From assembly GCF_000832305.1 (NCBI RefSeq), contig NZ_CP010536.1, forward strand, positions 1,054,001-1,118,000: a DNA stretch of 64,000 bases, read 5' to 3'. This document shows positions 28,812 to 38,499 of this stretch, piece after piece; the first letter of the stretch is position 1; each line of letters starts with the position of its first letter. The translations under genes and the position numbers were made by a program. The DNA is from Cupriavidus basilensis (lineage in GTDB: Bacteria; Pseudomonadota; Gammaproteobacteria; Burkholderiales; Burkholderiaceae). The notes beneath the pieces were generated by a model, which saw nothing but the letters and a program-made list of their open reading frames with translations, had not been told where the DNA came from and did no database searches.

Positions 28812-28826
28812 GGCGTGGCGTTGAGA

Positions 28827-30077
28827 TCAACCTTTCAGGAACATCTCCTGCAGGTCGTTCAGGAAACGCCGCCCAAGCTCGGTGGGCTTGATGGTGGACA
28901 GATCCGCTTCCAGCAGGCCTTTCTTTTCGGCGGCGGCCAGGTCGCGGCTGATGGTGTGCAGCGGCAGCCCGGTGTGGTCGAAGAATGTGCTGGCCGGCAC
29001 GCCATCAGTCAGGCGCAGCGCGTTCAGCATGAACTCGAAGGGCAGGTCGGCGGCGCCGACATCGTGTTGCTCCTGCACCGCGTTGCCGGCCATGGCCTGC
29101 GCCATATACGTGGCGGGATGCTTGTGGCGCATCTGGCGCAGCACCCGGTGCGGGAACGACAGCTTGCCGTGCGCGCCGGCCCCGATGCCCAGGTAGTCGC
29201 CAAAGCGCCAGTAGTTCAGGTTGTGGCGCGCTTGCCGGTGTGGCCGGGCGTAAGCCGAGGTTTCGTAGTGGACGTAGCCCGCCTGCGCGGTGCGCGCTTC
29301 GATCAGGTCCTGCATTTCATACGCGCTGTCGTCATCCGGCAGCGCCGGCGGGAACTTGGCGAACAGCGTGTTGGGCTCCAGCGTCAGGTGATAGAGCGAC
29401 AGGTGCGTGGTGTTGAACGAGAGCGCCGTTTCCAGGTCGTCGGCGCATTCCGCCATCGTCTGGCCAGGCAGCGCGTACATCAGGTCGAGGTTGACGTTGT
29501 CGAAGTTGTCCAGCGCGATGCCGATCGCCGCGCGGGCTTCGGCGCCGCCGTGGATGCGGCCAAGCGCGGCAAGATGGCGGTCGTTGAAACTCTGGATGCC
29601 GATGGACAAGCGGTTGATGCCGCTGGCGCGATAGCTGGCGAAGCGCTCTGCTTCGAACGTGCCGGGGTTGGCCTCCATCGTGATCTCGGCGTCGGCGTCC
29701 AGCGGCAACAGCGCACGGATATCCGACAGCAGCCGGTCCATGCCGGCGGCCGACAGCAGGCTGGGGGTGCCGCCGCCGATGAAGACCGTGTGCACCTGGC
29801 GGCCCCATACCAGCGGTAGCGATTGCTCCAGGTCGGCGCGCAGCGCGTCCAGGTAGGCGTCTTCCGGGATGTCGTGGCTGTCCGTCGCGCCGGGCACGGC
29901 ATGCGAGTTGAAATCGCAATACGGGCACTTTCGCACGCACCACGGGATATGCACGTAGAGCGACAGCGGCGGGGAGCCGGGCAGCGCGAGCTGGCCAGGC
30001 TGCAGCCACAATGACTTGGTATCGGCGGGGGCGCGGGCGCCAGCGCCCGTGGACGCCAGGGGAACGATCGGGATCAT
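28827..30077 (-). CDS. hemW: HemW, radical SAM heme chaperone
   Basis: A 416-residue radical SAM protein related to HemN. The 4Fe-4S motif is C47-xxx-C51-xx-C54 in PWCVRKCPYCDF, with a HemN-type C-terminal domain (QMRHKHPATYMAQ, DVGAADLPFEFMLNALRL). It lacks the extra N-terminal residues of true coproporphyrinogen oxidases, so HemW, a heme-transfer protein, is the better name. Its start overlaps the stop of rdgB by four bases, so the two genes are coupled. Confidence 0.93.
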   Translation of the reverse strand: MIPIVPLASTGAGARAPADTKSLWLQPGQLALPGSPPLSLYVHIPWCVRKCPYCDFNSHAVPGATDSHDIPEDAYLDALRADLEQSLPLVWGRQVHTVFIGGGTPSLLSAAGMDRLLSDIRALLPLDADAEITMEANPGTFEAERFASYRASGINRLSIGIQSFNDRHLAALGRIHGGAEARAAIGIALDNFDNVNLDLMYALPGQTMAECADDLETALSFNTTHLSLYHLTLEPNTLFAKFPPALPDDDSAYEMQDLIEARTAQAGYVHYETSAYARPHRQARHNLNYWRFGDYLGIGAGAHGKLSFPHRVLRQMRHKHPATYMAQAMAGNAVQEQHDVGAADLPFEFMLNALRLTDGVPASTFFDHTGLPLHTISRDLAAAEKKGLLEADLSTIKPTELGRRFLNDLQEMFLKG

Positions 30078-30691
30078 GGGCAGCCAGTCCTGGGGCCGCC
30101 GGCCTGCAGGCGCTCGGTCAGTGCCTTGAGCGCGAGGGCGCGGTGGCTGACGGCGTTTTTTTCCTCGGCGCTCAGTTCGGCTGCGGTCTTGCCCAGGTGC
30201 GGCAGCAGGAAGTGCGGATCATAGCCAAAGCCGGCGTTGCCGCGCGGTGCATCGACCACCTCGCCAGCCCACACGCCCTCGGCGATCACCGGCCTCGGAT
30301 CCTCGGCATGGCGCACCAGCACCAGCACGCAGTAGTAGTAGGCGTGGCGGTTGAGCTTGCCGGCCAGCTGCGAGATGAGGTGCGCGTTGTTGGCGGCATC
30401 GGACTTGGGCTTGCCCACGAGTTGCGCATAACGCGCCGAATAGACGCCCGGCGCGCCATCCAGCGCGTCGACGCAGATGCCGGAGTCATCCGCCAGCGCG
30501 GGCAGGCCGGCCAGGCGGCTGGCGTGGCGCGCCTTGGTGAGGGCGTTCTCGACGAAGGTGGCGTAGGGTTCCTCGGCCTCGGCAATGCCGAGCTGCCCCT
30601 GCGGGATCACCTCGAAGCCGAGCGGCGCCAGCAGCGCGCCAAACTCGCCGAGCTTGCCGGGGTTGTTGGAGGCGAGGACCAGGCGTTGCAT
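30074..30691 (-). CDS. rdgB: dITP/XTP pyrophosphatase (RdgB/HAM1)
   Basis: A 205-residue house-cleaning enzyme that hydrolyses dITP, ITP and XTP to the monophosphate. It opens LVLASNNPGKLGEF, then has LADDSGICVDALDG, PGVYSARYA and FGYDPHFLLP, the full family motif set, ending AEEKNAVSHRALAL. The ATG at 30691 is used; a GTG three codons upstream also exists. It lies between rph and hemW in one likely operon, an arrangement common in proteobacteria. Confidence 0.95.
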   Translation of the reverse strand: MQRLVLASNNPGKLGEFGALLAPLGFEVIPQGQLGIAEAEEPYATFVENALTKARHASRLAGLPALADDSGICVDALDGAPGVYSARYAQLVGKPKSDAANNAHLISQLAGKLNRHAYYYCVLVLVRHAEDPRPVIAEGVWAGEVVDAPRGNAGFGYDPHFLLPHLGKTAAELSAEEKNAVSHRALALKALTERLQAGGPRTGCP

Positions 30692-30704
30692 GGCGTTCAC
30701 TGTA

Positions 30705-31424
30705 TCAGGCCAGGCCCAGCGCGCGGCGCTGGTGCGCCACCAGTTCGGCGATGCCTTGCTCGGCGATGCGCGTCATTGCATCGAGATCGGCACGGCTGAA
30801 CGGCACGCCCTCGGCGGTGCCTTGCACTTCGACAAAGCCGCCGCTGCCGGTCATCACCACGTTCATGTCGGTGTCGCAGTTGCTGTCCTCGGCGTAATCC
30901 AGGTCGAGCACGGCCACGCCATCCACCATGCCAACCGACACGGCGGCAACGAAGTCGCGGATCGGGCTGGCCTTGATCTGGCCGTCGCGCAGCATGGCGG
31001 AAACAGCGTCATGGGCGGCCACGAAGGCGCCGGTGATGGCCGCGGTACGGGTGCCGCCATCGGCCTGCAGCACGTCGCAGTCCAGGTGGATGGTGAATTC
31101 GCCCAGCGCCGACAGATCGAACACCGAGCGCATCGCGCGGCCGATCAGGCGCTGGATTTCCTGCGTGCGTCCGGTCTGCTTGCCGCGGGCGGCTTCACGG
31201 TCCGAGCGCGTGTGGGTGGCGCGCGGCAACATGCCGTACTCGGCGGTGACCCAGCCTTCGCCGCTGCCCTTTTTGTGGGGGGGCACCTTGGCCAGCACGC
31301 TGGCGGTGCACAGCACCTTGGTGTCGCCAAAGGCACTCAGGACGGCGCCTTCGGCGTGACGGGTGTATTGGCGGGTCAGAGCAATAGGGCGCAGCGCATC
31401 GGCTGCGCGTCCGCTGGGTCGCAT
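30705..31424 (-). CDS. rph: RNase PH
   Basis: A 239-residue phosphorolytic 3'-5' exoribonuclease that trims tRNA 3' ends. It opens [14 protein letters not shown] and has [19 protein letters not shown], a Lys/Arg-rich middle ([19 protein letters not shown]) and the phosphate site near [12 protein letters not shown]. Length matches E. coli (238). Upstream is a 139-base gap from the PP2C gene; downstream rdgB follows after 13 bases. Confidence 0.97.
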   Translation of the reverse strand: MRPSGRAADALRPIALTRQYTRHAEGAVLSAFGDTKVLCTASVLAKVPPHKKGSGEGWVTAEYGMLPRATHTRSDREAARGKQTGRTQEIQRLIGRAMRSVFDLSALGEFTIHLDCDVLQADGGTRTAAITGAFVAAHDAVSAMLRDGQIKASPIRDFVAAVSVGMVDGVAVLDLDYAEDSNCDTDMNVVMTGSGGFVEVQGTAEGVPFSRADLDAMTRIAEQGIAELVAHQRRALGLA

Positions 31425-31563
31425 GTGGGAGTTTTCTCGAAATTCGATTCAGGACCCGGATTTTAACGCCGCCGGGCTGCGCGTGCGCGTCCTGCGCCAA
31501 CTCCCCTCGCGGGGGAGGGCGAATTCCCGCGCCATTGCGGCGCGGGCGGTACTTGGCCCGGGC

Positions 31564-32478
31564 TCAGCGCATGAAATTGCTGGTCTTGTCGATCGCCGCG
31601 CGGATCTCCGCGATGGAGCGCTCGATCTCCTCCTCGGAGAGCAGGTCGGTATCGCCGCCGTTGTTCTCCAGGATCGAGGTGGTGAACGTGTTGAGCGGCA
31701 GGGTCTCGGTGGCGACCGACTCCTCGTTGGACGGGTGGGCGTCGAGTTCCCACATCATGGCGATGGCCGTCGTGTTGTCGGCACCGTCGCCGGCGTTGTG
31801 CAGCGCCTGCTCGATCAGGTCCGGGATGGCATGCACCACGGACAAGCTGGTGACCTTCTCGACCAGCAGTTGCTCTTCGATGCTGCCCCACAGCCCGTCG
31901 GAGCATAGCAGCGCCACGTCGCCCGGCTCCAGCCGCAGCGGGCCGCCGATATCGATCAGCGGCAGGTTGGGCGAGCCCAGGCAGTTGTAGAGCTTGTTGC
32001 GCTCGGGGTGATTGGCCACTTCGATTGGCAGCACGCGCTCCTGTTGCAACAGGTTCTCGATCTTGGAGTGGTCGCGCGTGCGGGTCAGCAGGTTACCCTT
32101 GCGTACCAGGTAGAGGCGCGAGTCGCCGGCGTGGGCCCAGTGGATCTGGCCGTTCTGGACCAGGCAGCAGACAACGGTGGTACGCGGGACGTCGGCCAGC
32201 TGGTTGGCTTCAGCGTAGCGATGAATTTCCCGGTGGGCCAGCATGATCGTGTCTTGCAGGAAATCGGCAGGATTGCGGATCGAGGGCCGGGCCTGGGCCT
32301 GGAACTGGCGTGCCAGGGTCTGCAAGGCTTGCTGCGCGGCGACTTCGCCCAGCGCATGGCCGCCCAGGCCATCGGCCAGGACCATCAGCAGGGCATCGCG
32401 CGTGAAGCAATAGCCCATGCGGTCCTGGTTGATGCGGCGGCCGCCTTTTCTGCTTTCCTGGTAGACGGAGAATCGCAT
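31564..32478 (-). CDS. PP2C-family Ser/Thr phosphatase
   Basis: A 304-residue protein phosphatase. Metal-binding motifs of the PPM family are visible: RRINQDRMGY near the start, LADGLGGHALGE, then ALLCSDGLWG and GADNTTAIAM. There is no membrane segment. The start MRFSVYQESRKGGRR at 32478 is preferred; the frame runs 48 codons further without conservation or a ribosome site. It lies 171 bases downstream of a protein kinase gene and is very likely its opposing partner. Confidence 0.93.
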   Translation of the reverse strand: MRFSVYQESRKGGRRINQDRMGYCFTRDALLMVLADGLGGHALGEVAAQQALQTLARQFQAQARPSIRNPADFLQDTIMLAHREIHRYAEANQLADVPRTTVVCCLVQNGQIHWAHAGDSRLYLVRKGNLLTRTRDHSKIENLLQQERVLPIEVANHPERNKLYNCLGSPNLPLIDIGGPLRLEPGDVALLCSDGLWGSIEEQLLVEKVTSLSVVHAIPDLIEQALHNAGDGADNTTAIAMMWELDAHPSNEESVATETLPLNTFTTSILENNGGDTDLLSEEEIERSIAEIRAAIDKTSNFMR

Positions 32479-32649
32479 GGTGGCTGTAGGAGTCAGTTCT
32501 TGGGAGACGGCGGCGTCATCAGCGCGCCCCACCGGCACAGCGTGCGGGCGGGCCGCGAGGCGACGGTTCTCATCATAGTTGTTATTGATAGCGCAAGGGG
32601 CGGAGGGAGGGGTCCTGCACACGGCGCGGGGATGGCGCCTTTTTGTGCT

Positions 32650-33702
32650 TTATTCGCCTCTTTTGCCAGCCTCCTTGGCCTGGATTGCCGCGGCTGGCTC
32701 CTCGCGCTTGCGCAGCAGCGTCATGAACCGGCTTGCGAGGGGGCGCTCGGTGGTGGCCGCGGCTGCGGGCGCGGCCGCTTGTTCGCCTAGTGCGTTGGTT
32801 TGTTCGCGCAGCTCCTTCTGCAGCCGGAACACGCTTTGCGGCCGCTCGGAAGGGGGCAGGCGCAGGCACCATTCGACCAGGTCCACCAGGCCGTTGGTAT
32901 AGCTGGCGCGCAGCCGCGTGACGGAGTCCGCCATGCGGTCGTCCTTCTCGCGCTGGTTGGCCTCCTGGGGTGGCATGCCGGCCATGCAGGCGTAGAGCGT
33001 GGCGCCAAGGCTGTAGATGTCGGTCCACGGGCCCAGCTCGGAATGCTTGCCGTAAAGCTCCGGTGCGGCAAAGCCCGGCGTGTACATCGGCTGAAAGCGT
33101 GCCGCTTCCATGCTCAGGATCTGGCGGGCGGCGCCAAAGTCGAGCAGGATTGGCGATTCGTCTTCGCGCAGGTAGATGTTGCCTGGCTTGATGTCCAGGT
33201 GCAGCAGCTTGTGGATATGCACTTCGCGCAGGCCGCTCATCAGGTCATGAAAGACCTTGCGGATGAAGTGTTCGCGCAGCACCTTGGCGCGGCCTTGCTG
33301 GCGCGCGTGCAGGATGTGTTCCTGCAGCGTCTTGCCCAGCTCGTAGTTCATCACCATGTAGACGGTGGAATTCTCGCGGAAGAAATTCACCACGCGTACC
33401 ACGCTGGGATGCGAAATCTTCGCCAGCGAGCGCCCTTCCTCGAAGAAATACTTGAGCCCCAGCCGGAACGACGCCGCGCTTTCGTCGGGCACCACGGGGA
33501 TCAGCTCGCCCGGTTGGCGGCGTGCCAGCGACGACGGCAGGTACTCCTTGATCGCGACAGGCGAGCCGGTCTCGTCGGTCGCGAGGTAGACGAAACTGAA
33601 CCCCCCGCTGGCCAACTTCTTTACAATACGATAGTTGGACAGCAGCGTGCCGATGGGCAGCGGTGCGCTCTTCGGAGGTGATGCGCCCTTTGGCTCTGTC
33701 AT
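32650..33702 (-). CDS. Serine/threonine protein kinase (Hanks type)
   Basis: A 350-residue cytosolic kinase. The glycine loop [11 protein letters not shown] is near residues 33-43, the ATP Lys lies in VAIKEYLPS, the catalytic loop reads [11 protein letters not shown] near 165 (His-Leu-Asp for HRD), and DFGAARQ is near 187 before APELYG. No extracellular or membrane domain follows, so signal input is internal. I start it at ATG 33702 ([10 protein letters not shown]). It is paired with the PP2C gene downstream and divergent from yicC. Substrates are unknown. Confidence 0.93.
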   Translation of the reverse strand: MTEPKGASPPKSAPLPIGTLLSNYRIVKKLASGGFSFVYLATDETGSPVAIKEYLPSSLARRQPGELIPVVPDESAASFRLGLKYFFEEGRSLAKISHPSVVRVVNFFRENSTVYMVMNYELGKTLQEHILHARQQGRAKVLREHFIRKVFHDLMSGLREVHIHKLLHLDIKPGNIYLREDESPILLDFGAARQILSMEAARFQPMYTPGFAAPELYGKHSELGPWTDIYSLGATLYACMAGMPPQEANQREKDDRMADSVTRLRASYTNGLVDLVEWCLRLPPSERPQSVFRLQKELREQTNALGEQAAAPAAAATTERPLASRFMTLLRKREEPAAAIQAKEAGKRGE

Positions 33703-33724
33703 AGGATTCGGGACCTTGATTGCC

Positions 33725-33739
33725 TCAGGATTGTCCTGA
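33725..33739. promoter_or_regulatory. Short palindrome in the kinase/yicC divergent region
   Basis: TCAGGA-TTG-TCCTGA is a six-bp inverted repeat about 23 bases upstream of the kinase start. It could be an operator or chance. Confidence 0.25.
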
Positions 33740-33880
33740 CTAATCGAAGACTTGTAAAGAACACAATAGCGGCCATTTTGGCCTCTCTTTTCGGCGTTCA
33801 GCCAGCGCGGTTGCGGGGTTGCCGGCTCCCCGGGCTGTTTGAACCCATGCGGCCGGATGGCCATTTCGCGAGACTATTCA

Positions 33881-34822
33881 ATGATCCACAGCATGACAGG
33901 CTACGGCCTGGCGACGCGCCAGGCGCCGCTGACGGACGCGCAAGGCGCGCCCACCGGCAGGACCGCATCCGTTTCGGTGGAGTTCCGCACGGTCAATTCG
34001 CGATTCCTCGACCTGTTTTTCCGGGCTCCCGAAGAATGCCGCGCTTTCGAGCCGGCGCTGCGGGAAATGCTCATGGCCAAGCTATCGCGCGGCAAGCTGG
34101 AATGCCGCATCAACCTGCAGCGCGCCGATGCCGGCGCCGGTGGCACCACGCTGGCGCTCAACGATGCCTTGCTGGCGCAGATCCGCTCGATCGAGGCAAC
34201 GGTGGCGGCCACCTTCACGCAAGCCGGCTCGCTGCGCATGGGCGAGATCCTGCGCTGGCCCGGCGTGCTGGTGGAACCCGAGTTGTCGCAGGACGCCCTG
34301 CGCGAGGCCGTGATGGGCGCGGCCAAGGAAGCGCTGGGCCAGTTGCTGGAAGCGCGCCGCCGCGAGGGCGACGCGCTCAAGGCCACGCTGGACGAGCGCA
34401 TCGAAGCCATGCTGGCCATCGTCGAGCGCCTCACGCCCACCATCCCGCAACTGATCGCCCATCACCAGGACAAGCTCACCGAGCGCCTGCAGGAAGCCTT
34501 CAACCTGGTAGCGCCCGGCGGCATGCCGTCGATGAGCCGGGACGAAATCGGCGAGCGCATCCGCCAGGAAGCCACGGTCTACGGCATCCGCATCGACATT
34601 GCCGAAGAGCTGTCGCGCCTGCAGGCCCACCTGAACGAAACCCGCCATATCCTCAAGAAGGGCGGGCAGGCTGGCAAGCGGCTCGATTTCATGATGCAGG
34701 AGCTCAACCGCGAAGCGAACACGCTGGGCTCCAAATCAGCGGCCAAAGAACTGGCCGATGCCGCCATGGAACTCAAACTGCTGATCGAGCAGATGCGAGA
34801 ACAGATTCAGAACCTAGAATAA
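33881..34822 (+). CDS. yicC: YicC-family endoribonuclease
   Basis: A 313-residue protein opening MIHSMTGYG, the signature of YicC, recently described in E. coli as an RNA endonuclease that helps degrade the sRNA RyhB. The C-terminal DUF1732 part ([24 protein letters not shown]) is intact. I use ATG 33881; a 14-codon extension exists. It is immediately followed by gmk (five-base gap), the usual proteobacterial arrangement. Confidence 0.95.
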   Translation: MIHSMTGYGLATRQAPLTDAQGAPTGRTASVSVEFRTVNSRFLDLFFRAPEECRAFEPALREMLMAKLSRGKLECRINLQRADAGAGGTTLALNDALLAQIRSIEATVAATFTQAGSLRMGEILRWPGVLVEPELSQDALREAVMGAAKEALGQLLEARRREGDALKATLDERIEAMLAIVERLTPTIPQLIAHHQDKLTERLQEAFNLVAPGGMPSMSRDEIGERIRQEATVYGIRIDIAEELSRLQAHLNETRHILKKGGQAGKRLDFMMQELNREANTLGSKSAAKELADAAMELKLLIEQMREQIQNLE

Positions 34823-34827
34823 TCATC

Positions 34828-35481
34828 ATGAGTGAAACGTCGTCCCACGTCGCCATCGACACCGCCTACCCCGGCAACCTGTTCATGGTGGTGGCGCCTT
34901 CCGGCGCCGGCAAGTCCACCCTGGTCAACGCGCTGCTGGCGCAGGACCAGGCCATTCGCCTATCCATCTCGCACACCACCCGCGCGCCGCGTCCCGGCGA
35001 GCAGGATGGCCGGGAATACCATTTCACCACCGTGGACGCGTTCCGCGCGGCGCGCGATCGCGGCGAATTTCTCGAGTGGGCGGAAGTGCACGGCAACTAC
35101 TACGCCACCTCGCGGGTGTGGATTGAGCAACAGATGGCCCAGGGCAACGATGTGCTGCTGGAAATCGACTGGCAGGGCGCGCAGCAGGTGCATCAGCGTT
35201 TTTCCAACGCCATGGAAATCTTCATCCTGCCGCCGTCGCTGCAAGCGCTTGAAGAACGCCTGAACAAGCGCGGCCAGGACGAGCCGAACGTGATCGTGCG
35301 CCGCCTGCTGGCAGCCGGCAGCGAGATGGCTCACGCGTCCGAGTCGGACTATGTCATCATCAACGAGGTTTTCGAGCAGGCGCTCGAACAGCTTCGCAGC
35401 GTCATCCGCGCTACCCGTCTGCGTTTTTCATCGCAAAAAGCGCGTCACGCCGACCTCTTCATCGAGCTTGGCATTCATTGA
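34828..35481 (+). CDS. gmk: Guanylate kinase
   Basis: A 217-residue enzyme phosphorylating GMP to GDP. P-loop APSGAGKST is near residue 23; the GMP-binding region has [11 protein letters not shown] and [14 protein letters not shown]; the lid region [13 protein letters not shown] follows. It is a known target of (p)ppGpp in several bacteria. It sits in the order yicC-gmk-rpoZ-spoT. Ahead of the ATG I see only weak ribosome-site character, which fits coupling to yicC. Confidence 0.97.
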   Translation: MSETSSHVAIDTAYPGNLFMVVAPSGAGKSTLVNALLAQDQAIRLSISHTTRAPRPGEQDGREYHFTTVDAFRAARDRGEFLEWAEVHGNYYATSRVWIEQQMAQGNDVLLEIDWQGAQQVHQRFSNAMEIFILPPSLQALEERLNKRGQDEPNVIVRRLLAAGSEMAHASESDYVIINEVFEQALEQLRSVIRATRLRFSSQKARHADLFIELGIH

Positions 35482-35565
35482 TCCGGAGCGCGGCGGGAAC
35501 GTTTCTTGCCGCGTGCTGTAAAATAGCCGGCATCGCATAAGGTTTTGTCCCGAGGTGGATTACAT

Positions 35566-35769
35566 ATGGCGCGTATTACCGTCGAAGATTGTCTGAAACA
35601 CATCCCGAATCGCTTCGAGCTCGCGCTCGCGGCAACGTACCGGGCCCGTCAGCTGGTGCAGGGTCACACTCCCAAGGTCGAGGCCAAGGACAAGCCCACA
35701 GTCGTGGCGCTGCGCGAGATCGCCTCGGGCCAGATCGGCATCGAGATGCTCAAGAAGGTACCGACCTGA
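35566..35769 (+). CDS. rpoZ: RNA polymerase omega subunit
   Basis: A 67-residue protein opening [19 protein letters not shown], with the helix containing [11 protein letters not shown] and tail [13 protein letters not shown]. Omega helps assemble RNA polymerase and forms part of ppGpp site 1. It is shorter than the E. coli form (91), as usual in Burkholderiaceae. GAGGTGGAT precedes ATG 35566. TAAAAT at 35519-35524 may be the -10 of its own promoter. Confidence 0.97.
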   Translation: MARITVEDCLKHIPNRFELALAATYRARQLVQGHTPKVEAKDKPTVVALREIASGQIGIEMLKKVPT

Positions 35770-35879
35770 TTTTCGGGCGGCGGTGGCCAGTCCTAGCAAC
35801 GCGTACCTTTGCATTGAGACTCTGCTAACGTACCTGTTCGCGTACTTGCTTAACCAGCCAGATTACAGAAGCCGCCCAC

Positions 35880-38444
35880 ATGTCTTCCTCCCAGCCTTCC
35901 CCCCCTGTCGCGACGGCCAGCCCCACGGCCACGCCAGCGCGATTGCGCGGAGAAGCCACTGGTGACGCGAGTGGCGATGCATTGCCACCCGTTCAGCGCA
36001 AGCGCGCCGTGCCCGGTCAGTCGGCCGTGACGGCGCGTACCGGCGCTCCCAATCTTCCCGATCCGCTTGGCAACGATGTCGTTGGCGAGCGCGCCGTCGC
36101 CCCGGCAATGGGTGCGGGCAAGGCAAGAGCCGCCCAGGCTGCCGCCGAAAGTGAACTGAGCGAGGCGCCGCAGGGTGCTGCGCCGGGCGACGCGCTCTTC
36201 ATCGATGCGGTGCTGGCGCAGTCTTATCGTCACTTCTTCGGCCCGACTTCGCAACCCGCAGTGCCTCCGCGCCAGCAGGTGATCTCGATCACCCGGCTGA
36301 TGGAGAAGCTCGCTTATCTCAAGCCGGCGGACCAGGCGCACGTGCGCGAAGCCTTCCAGTTCTCGGACGAAGCTCACCTTGGCCAGTATCGCCAGAGCGG
36401 CGAGCCCTATATCACGCATCCGGTAGCGGTGGCCGAACTGTGCGCCGACTGGAAGCTCGATGTCCAATCCATCATGGCGGCGTTGCTGCACGATGTGATG
36501 GAAGACCAGGGCATCACCAAGAGCGAGCTGGCGGAAAAATTCGGCCCCAAGGTGTCCGAGCTGGTCGATGGCCTGACCAAGCTGGACAAGCTCGAATTCC
36601 AGAGCCGCGAGCAGGCGCAGGCGGAGAGCTTCCGCAAGATGCTGCTGGCGATGGCGCGCGATGTGCGGGTGATTCTGGTCAAGCTGGCCGACCGCACCCA
36701 CAACATGCGCACGCTTGATTTCGTGCCGCCGGAAAAGCGGCGCCGGATCGCGCTCGAGACCATGGAGATCTACGCGCCGATCGCGCATCGGCTTGGTCTC
36801 AACACCACGTACCGCGAACTGCAGGAACTGTCCTTCAAGGTTGGTTCGCCGTTCCGCTATGCCACGCTGGAAAAAGCGGTCAAGGCAGCGCGCGGCAACC
36901 GGCGCGAGGTGGTCAAGCGTATTCTCGAAGCCGCGCAGAAGGCGCTGGGCGACGCCGGCATTGTGGCGGAGCTGTCGGGGCGTGAAAAGACGCTCTACAG
37001 CATCTACCGCAAGATGCACGACAAGCAGCTGTCGTTCTCGCAGGTGCTCGATGTGTATGGTTTCCGCGTGGTCGTGGAAACCCAGATGCACACCTATATG
37101 GCGATGGGCGCGTTGCACGGGCTGTACAAGCCCATGCCGGGCAAGTTCAAGGACTACATCGCCATTCCCAAGATCAACGGCTACCAGTCTTTGCATACCA
37201 CGCTGGTGGGCCCGTTCGGCACGCCGGTGGAGTTCCAGATCCGCACCCGCGACATGCACCAGATCGCGGAAGCCGGCGTGGCCGCGCACTGGATGTACAA
37301 GCATCAGGCCGACCAGGCAAACGATATCCAGCAGCAGGCGCACCAGTGGCTGCAGTCGCTGCTCGATATCCAGAGCCAGACCGGTGATTCGCAGGAATTC
37401 CTCGAGCACGTCAAGATCGACCTGTTCCCGGATGCGGTCTATGTGTTTACGCCCAAGGGGCATATCCGCGCGCTGCCGCGCGGCGCCACCGCGCTCGATT
37501 TCGCCTATGCCGTGCACAGCGACCTCGGCAACCAGTGCGTGGCGGTCAAGATCAACAACGAGCTGCTGCCGCTGCGCACGGAGCTCAAGAGCGGCGATAT
37601 CGTCGAGGTGGTGACGGCGCCGTACTCCAAGCCCAATCCGGCATGGCTGGCGTTCGTGCGCACCGGCAAGGCACGCGCGGCCATCCGCCACTATCTCAAG
37701 ACCACCCGGCTCGACGAAGCCATCCAGCTTGGCGAGCGCCTGCTGGAGCAGTCGGCGCGACAGCTCGGCATCGAGCTCAAGGCGCTGCCTCAGTCGGTGT
37801 GGGACCGCATGGTGCAGTGGACCGGCAACAAGCACAAGGAAGACATTTTCGCCGACCTGGCGCTGGGACGACGCGTGCCGGCCGTGGTGGCCAAGCGCAT
37901 GGAGATCCTGCTGCAGGAGCTTTCCGGCGATGTCGACAGCGCGCTGCTGGCGGCCGTGCAGACTTTCGCCGGCGAGGAAGCCCCCGCTGTGCCGATCACC
38001 GGCGATGAAGGCATGTCGATGATCTTCTCATCATGCTGCCGGCCAATTCCCGGCGATTCCATCGTCGGCTACCTGGGCAAGGGCGAGGGTTTGCAGATTC
38101 ACGTCCAGGATTGCAAGATAGCCAAGCGCCTGCACAGCAAGGACCCGGAGCACTGGATCGATGTGATGTGGGCGAAGAAGACCACGCGCTCCTTCGATGT
38201 GTCGATCAAGGTGATGGTGCGCAACGTCAAGGGCATCGTCGCCCGCGTGGCGGCCGACCTGACTTCGGCCGACGCCAACGTCGCGCACGTGGCGATGGAG
38301 CAGCAGGAGGGCGGCCATCAGGAAGCCACCTACATGCAGTTCATCATCCAGGTGCAGAACCGCCTGCATCTTGCCAACGTGATGCGGGCGCTGCGGCGCA
38401 ACCCCGACGTCATCCGTATCTTCCGCGATCGCAACGACGGCTGA
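35880..38444 (+). CDS. spoT: SpoT-type bifunctional (p)ppGpp synthetase/hydrolase
   Basis: An 854-residue RelA/SpoT homologue. The HD hydrolase motif ALLHDVMED near residue 204 is intact, following SGEPYITHPVAVA. The synthetase has GREKTLYSIYRKMHDKQ and YIAIPKINGYQSLHTT. A TGS domain is near 520-580 (VFTPKGHIRALPRGATALDFAY), and a C-terminal ACT domain ends the protein. The DVYGFRVVV segment fits SpoT better than RelA. Compared with E. coli SpoT (702), the main surplus is a low-complexity N-terminal extension of about 120 residues. It lies downstream of rpoZ. Confidence 0.96.
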   Translation: MSSSQPSPPVATASPTATPARLRGEATGDASGDALPPVQRKRAVPGQSAVTARTGAPNLPDPLGNDVVGERAVAPAMGAGKARAAQAAAESELSEAPQGAAPGDALFIDAVLAQSYRHFFGPTSQPAVPPRQQVISITRLMEKLAYLKPADQAHVREAFQFSDEAHLGQYRQSGEPYITHPVAVAELCADWKLDVQSIMAALLHDVMEDQGITKSELAEKFGPKVSELVDGLTKLDKLEFQSREQAQAESFRKMLLAMARDVRVILVKLADRTHNMRTLDFVPPEKRRRIALETMEIYAPIAHRLGLNTTYRELQELSFKVGSPFRYATLEKAVKAARGNRREVVKRILEAAQKALGDAGIVAELSGREKTLYSIYRKMHDKQLSFSQVLDVYGFRVVVETQMHTYMAMGALHGLYKPMPGKFKDYIAIPKINGYQSLHTTLVGPFGTPVEFQIRTRDMHQIAEAGVAAHWMYKHQADQANDIQQQAHQWLQSLLDIQSQTGDSQEFLEHVKIDLFPDAVYVFTPKGHIRALPRGATALDFAYAVHSDLGNQCVAVKINNELLPLRTELKSGDIVEVVTAPYSKPNPAWLAFVRTGKARAAIRHYLKTTRLDEAIQLGERLLEQSARQLGIELKALPQSVWDRMVQWTGNKHKEDIFADLALGRRVPAVVAKRMEILLQELSGDVDSALLAAVQTFAGEEAPAVPITGDEGMSMIFSSCCRPIPGDSIVGYLGKGEGLQIHVQDCKIAKRLHSKDPEHWIDVMWAKKTTRSFDVSIKVMVRNVKGIVARVAADLTSADANVAHVAMEQQEGGHQEATYMQFIIQVQNRLHLANVMRALRRNPDVIRIFRDRNDG

Positions 38445-38462
38445 CGCAGCCTTCCCGCACAC

Positions 38463-38499
38463 AAGCACTGAGCCCGGCCGAGCCGGGCTCAGTGCTTTT
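38463..38499. terminator. Terminator shared by spoT and greB
   Basis: GCACTGAGCCCGGC (38465-38478) pairs with GCCGGGCTCAGTGC (38482-38495) around CGA, followed by TTTT. The right arm overlaps the greB stop codon. It serves spoT clearly; on the greB strand it lacks a long U run. Confidence 0.88.

Noticed and set aside
35850..37835. 661-codon open frame opposite spoT
   Set aside because: GC-rich antisense shadow: His/Arg/Gln-rich, no domain, and it covers conserved SpoT catalytic motifs on the other strand.
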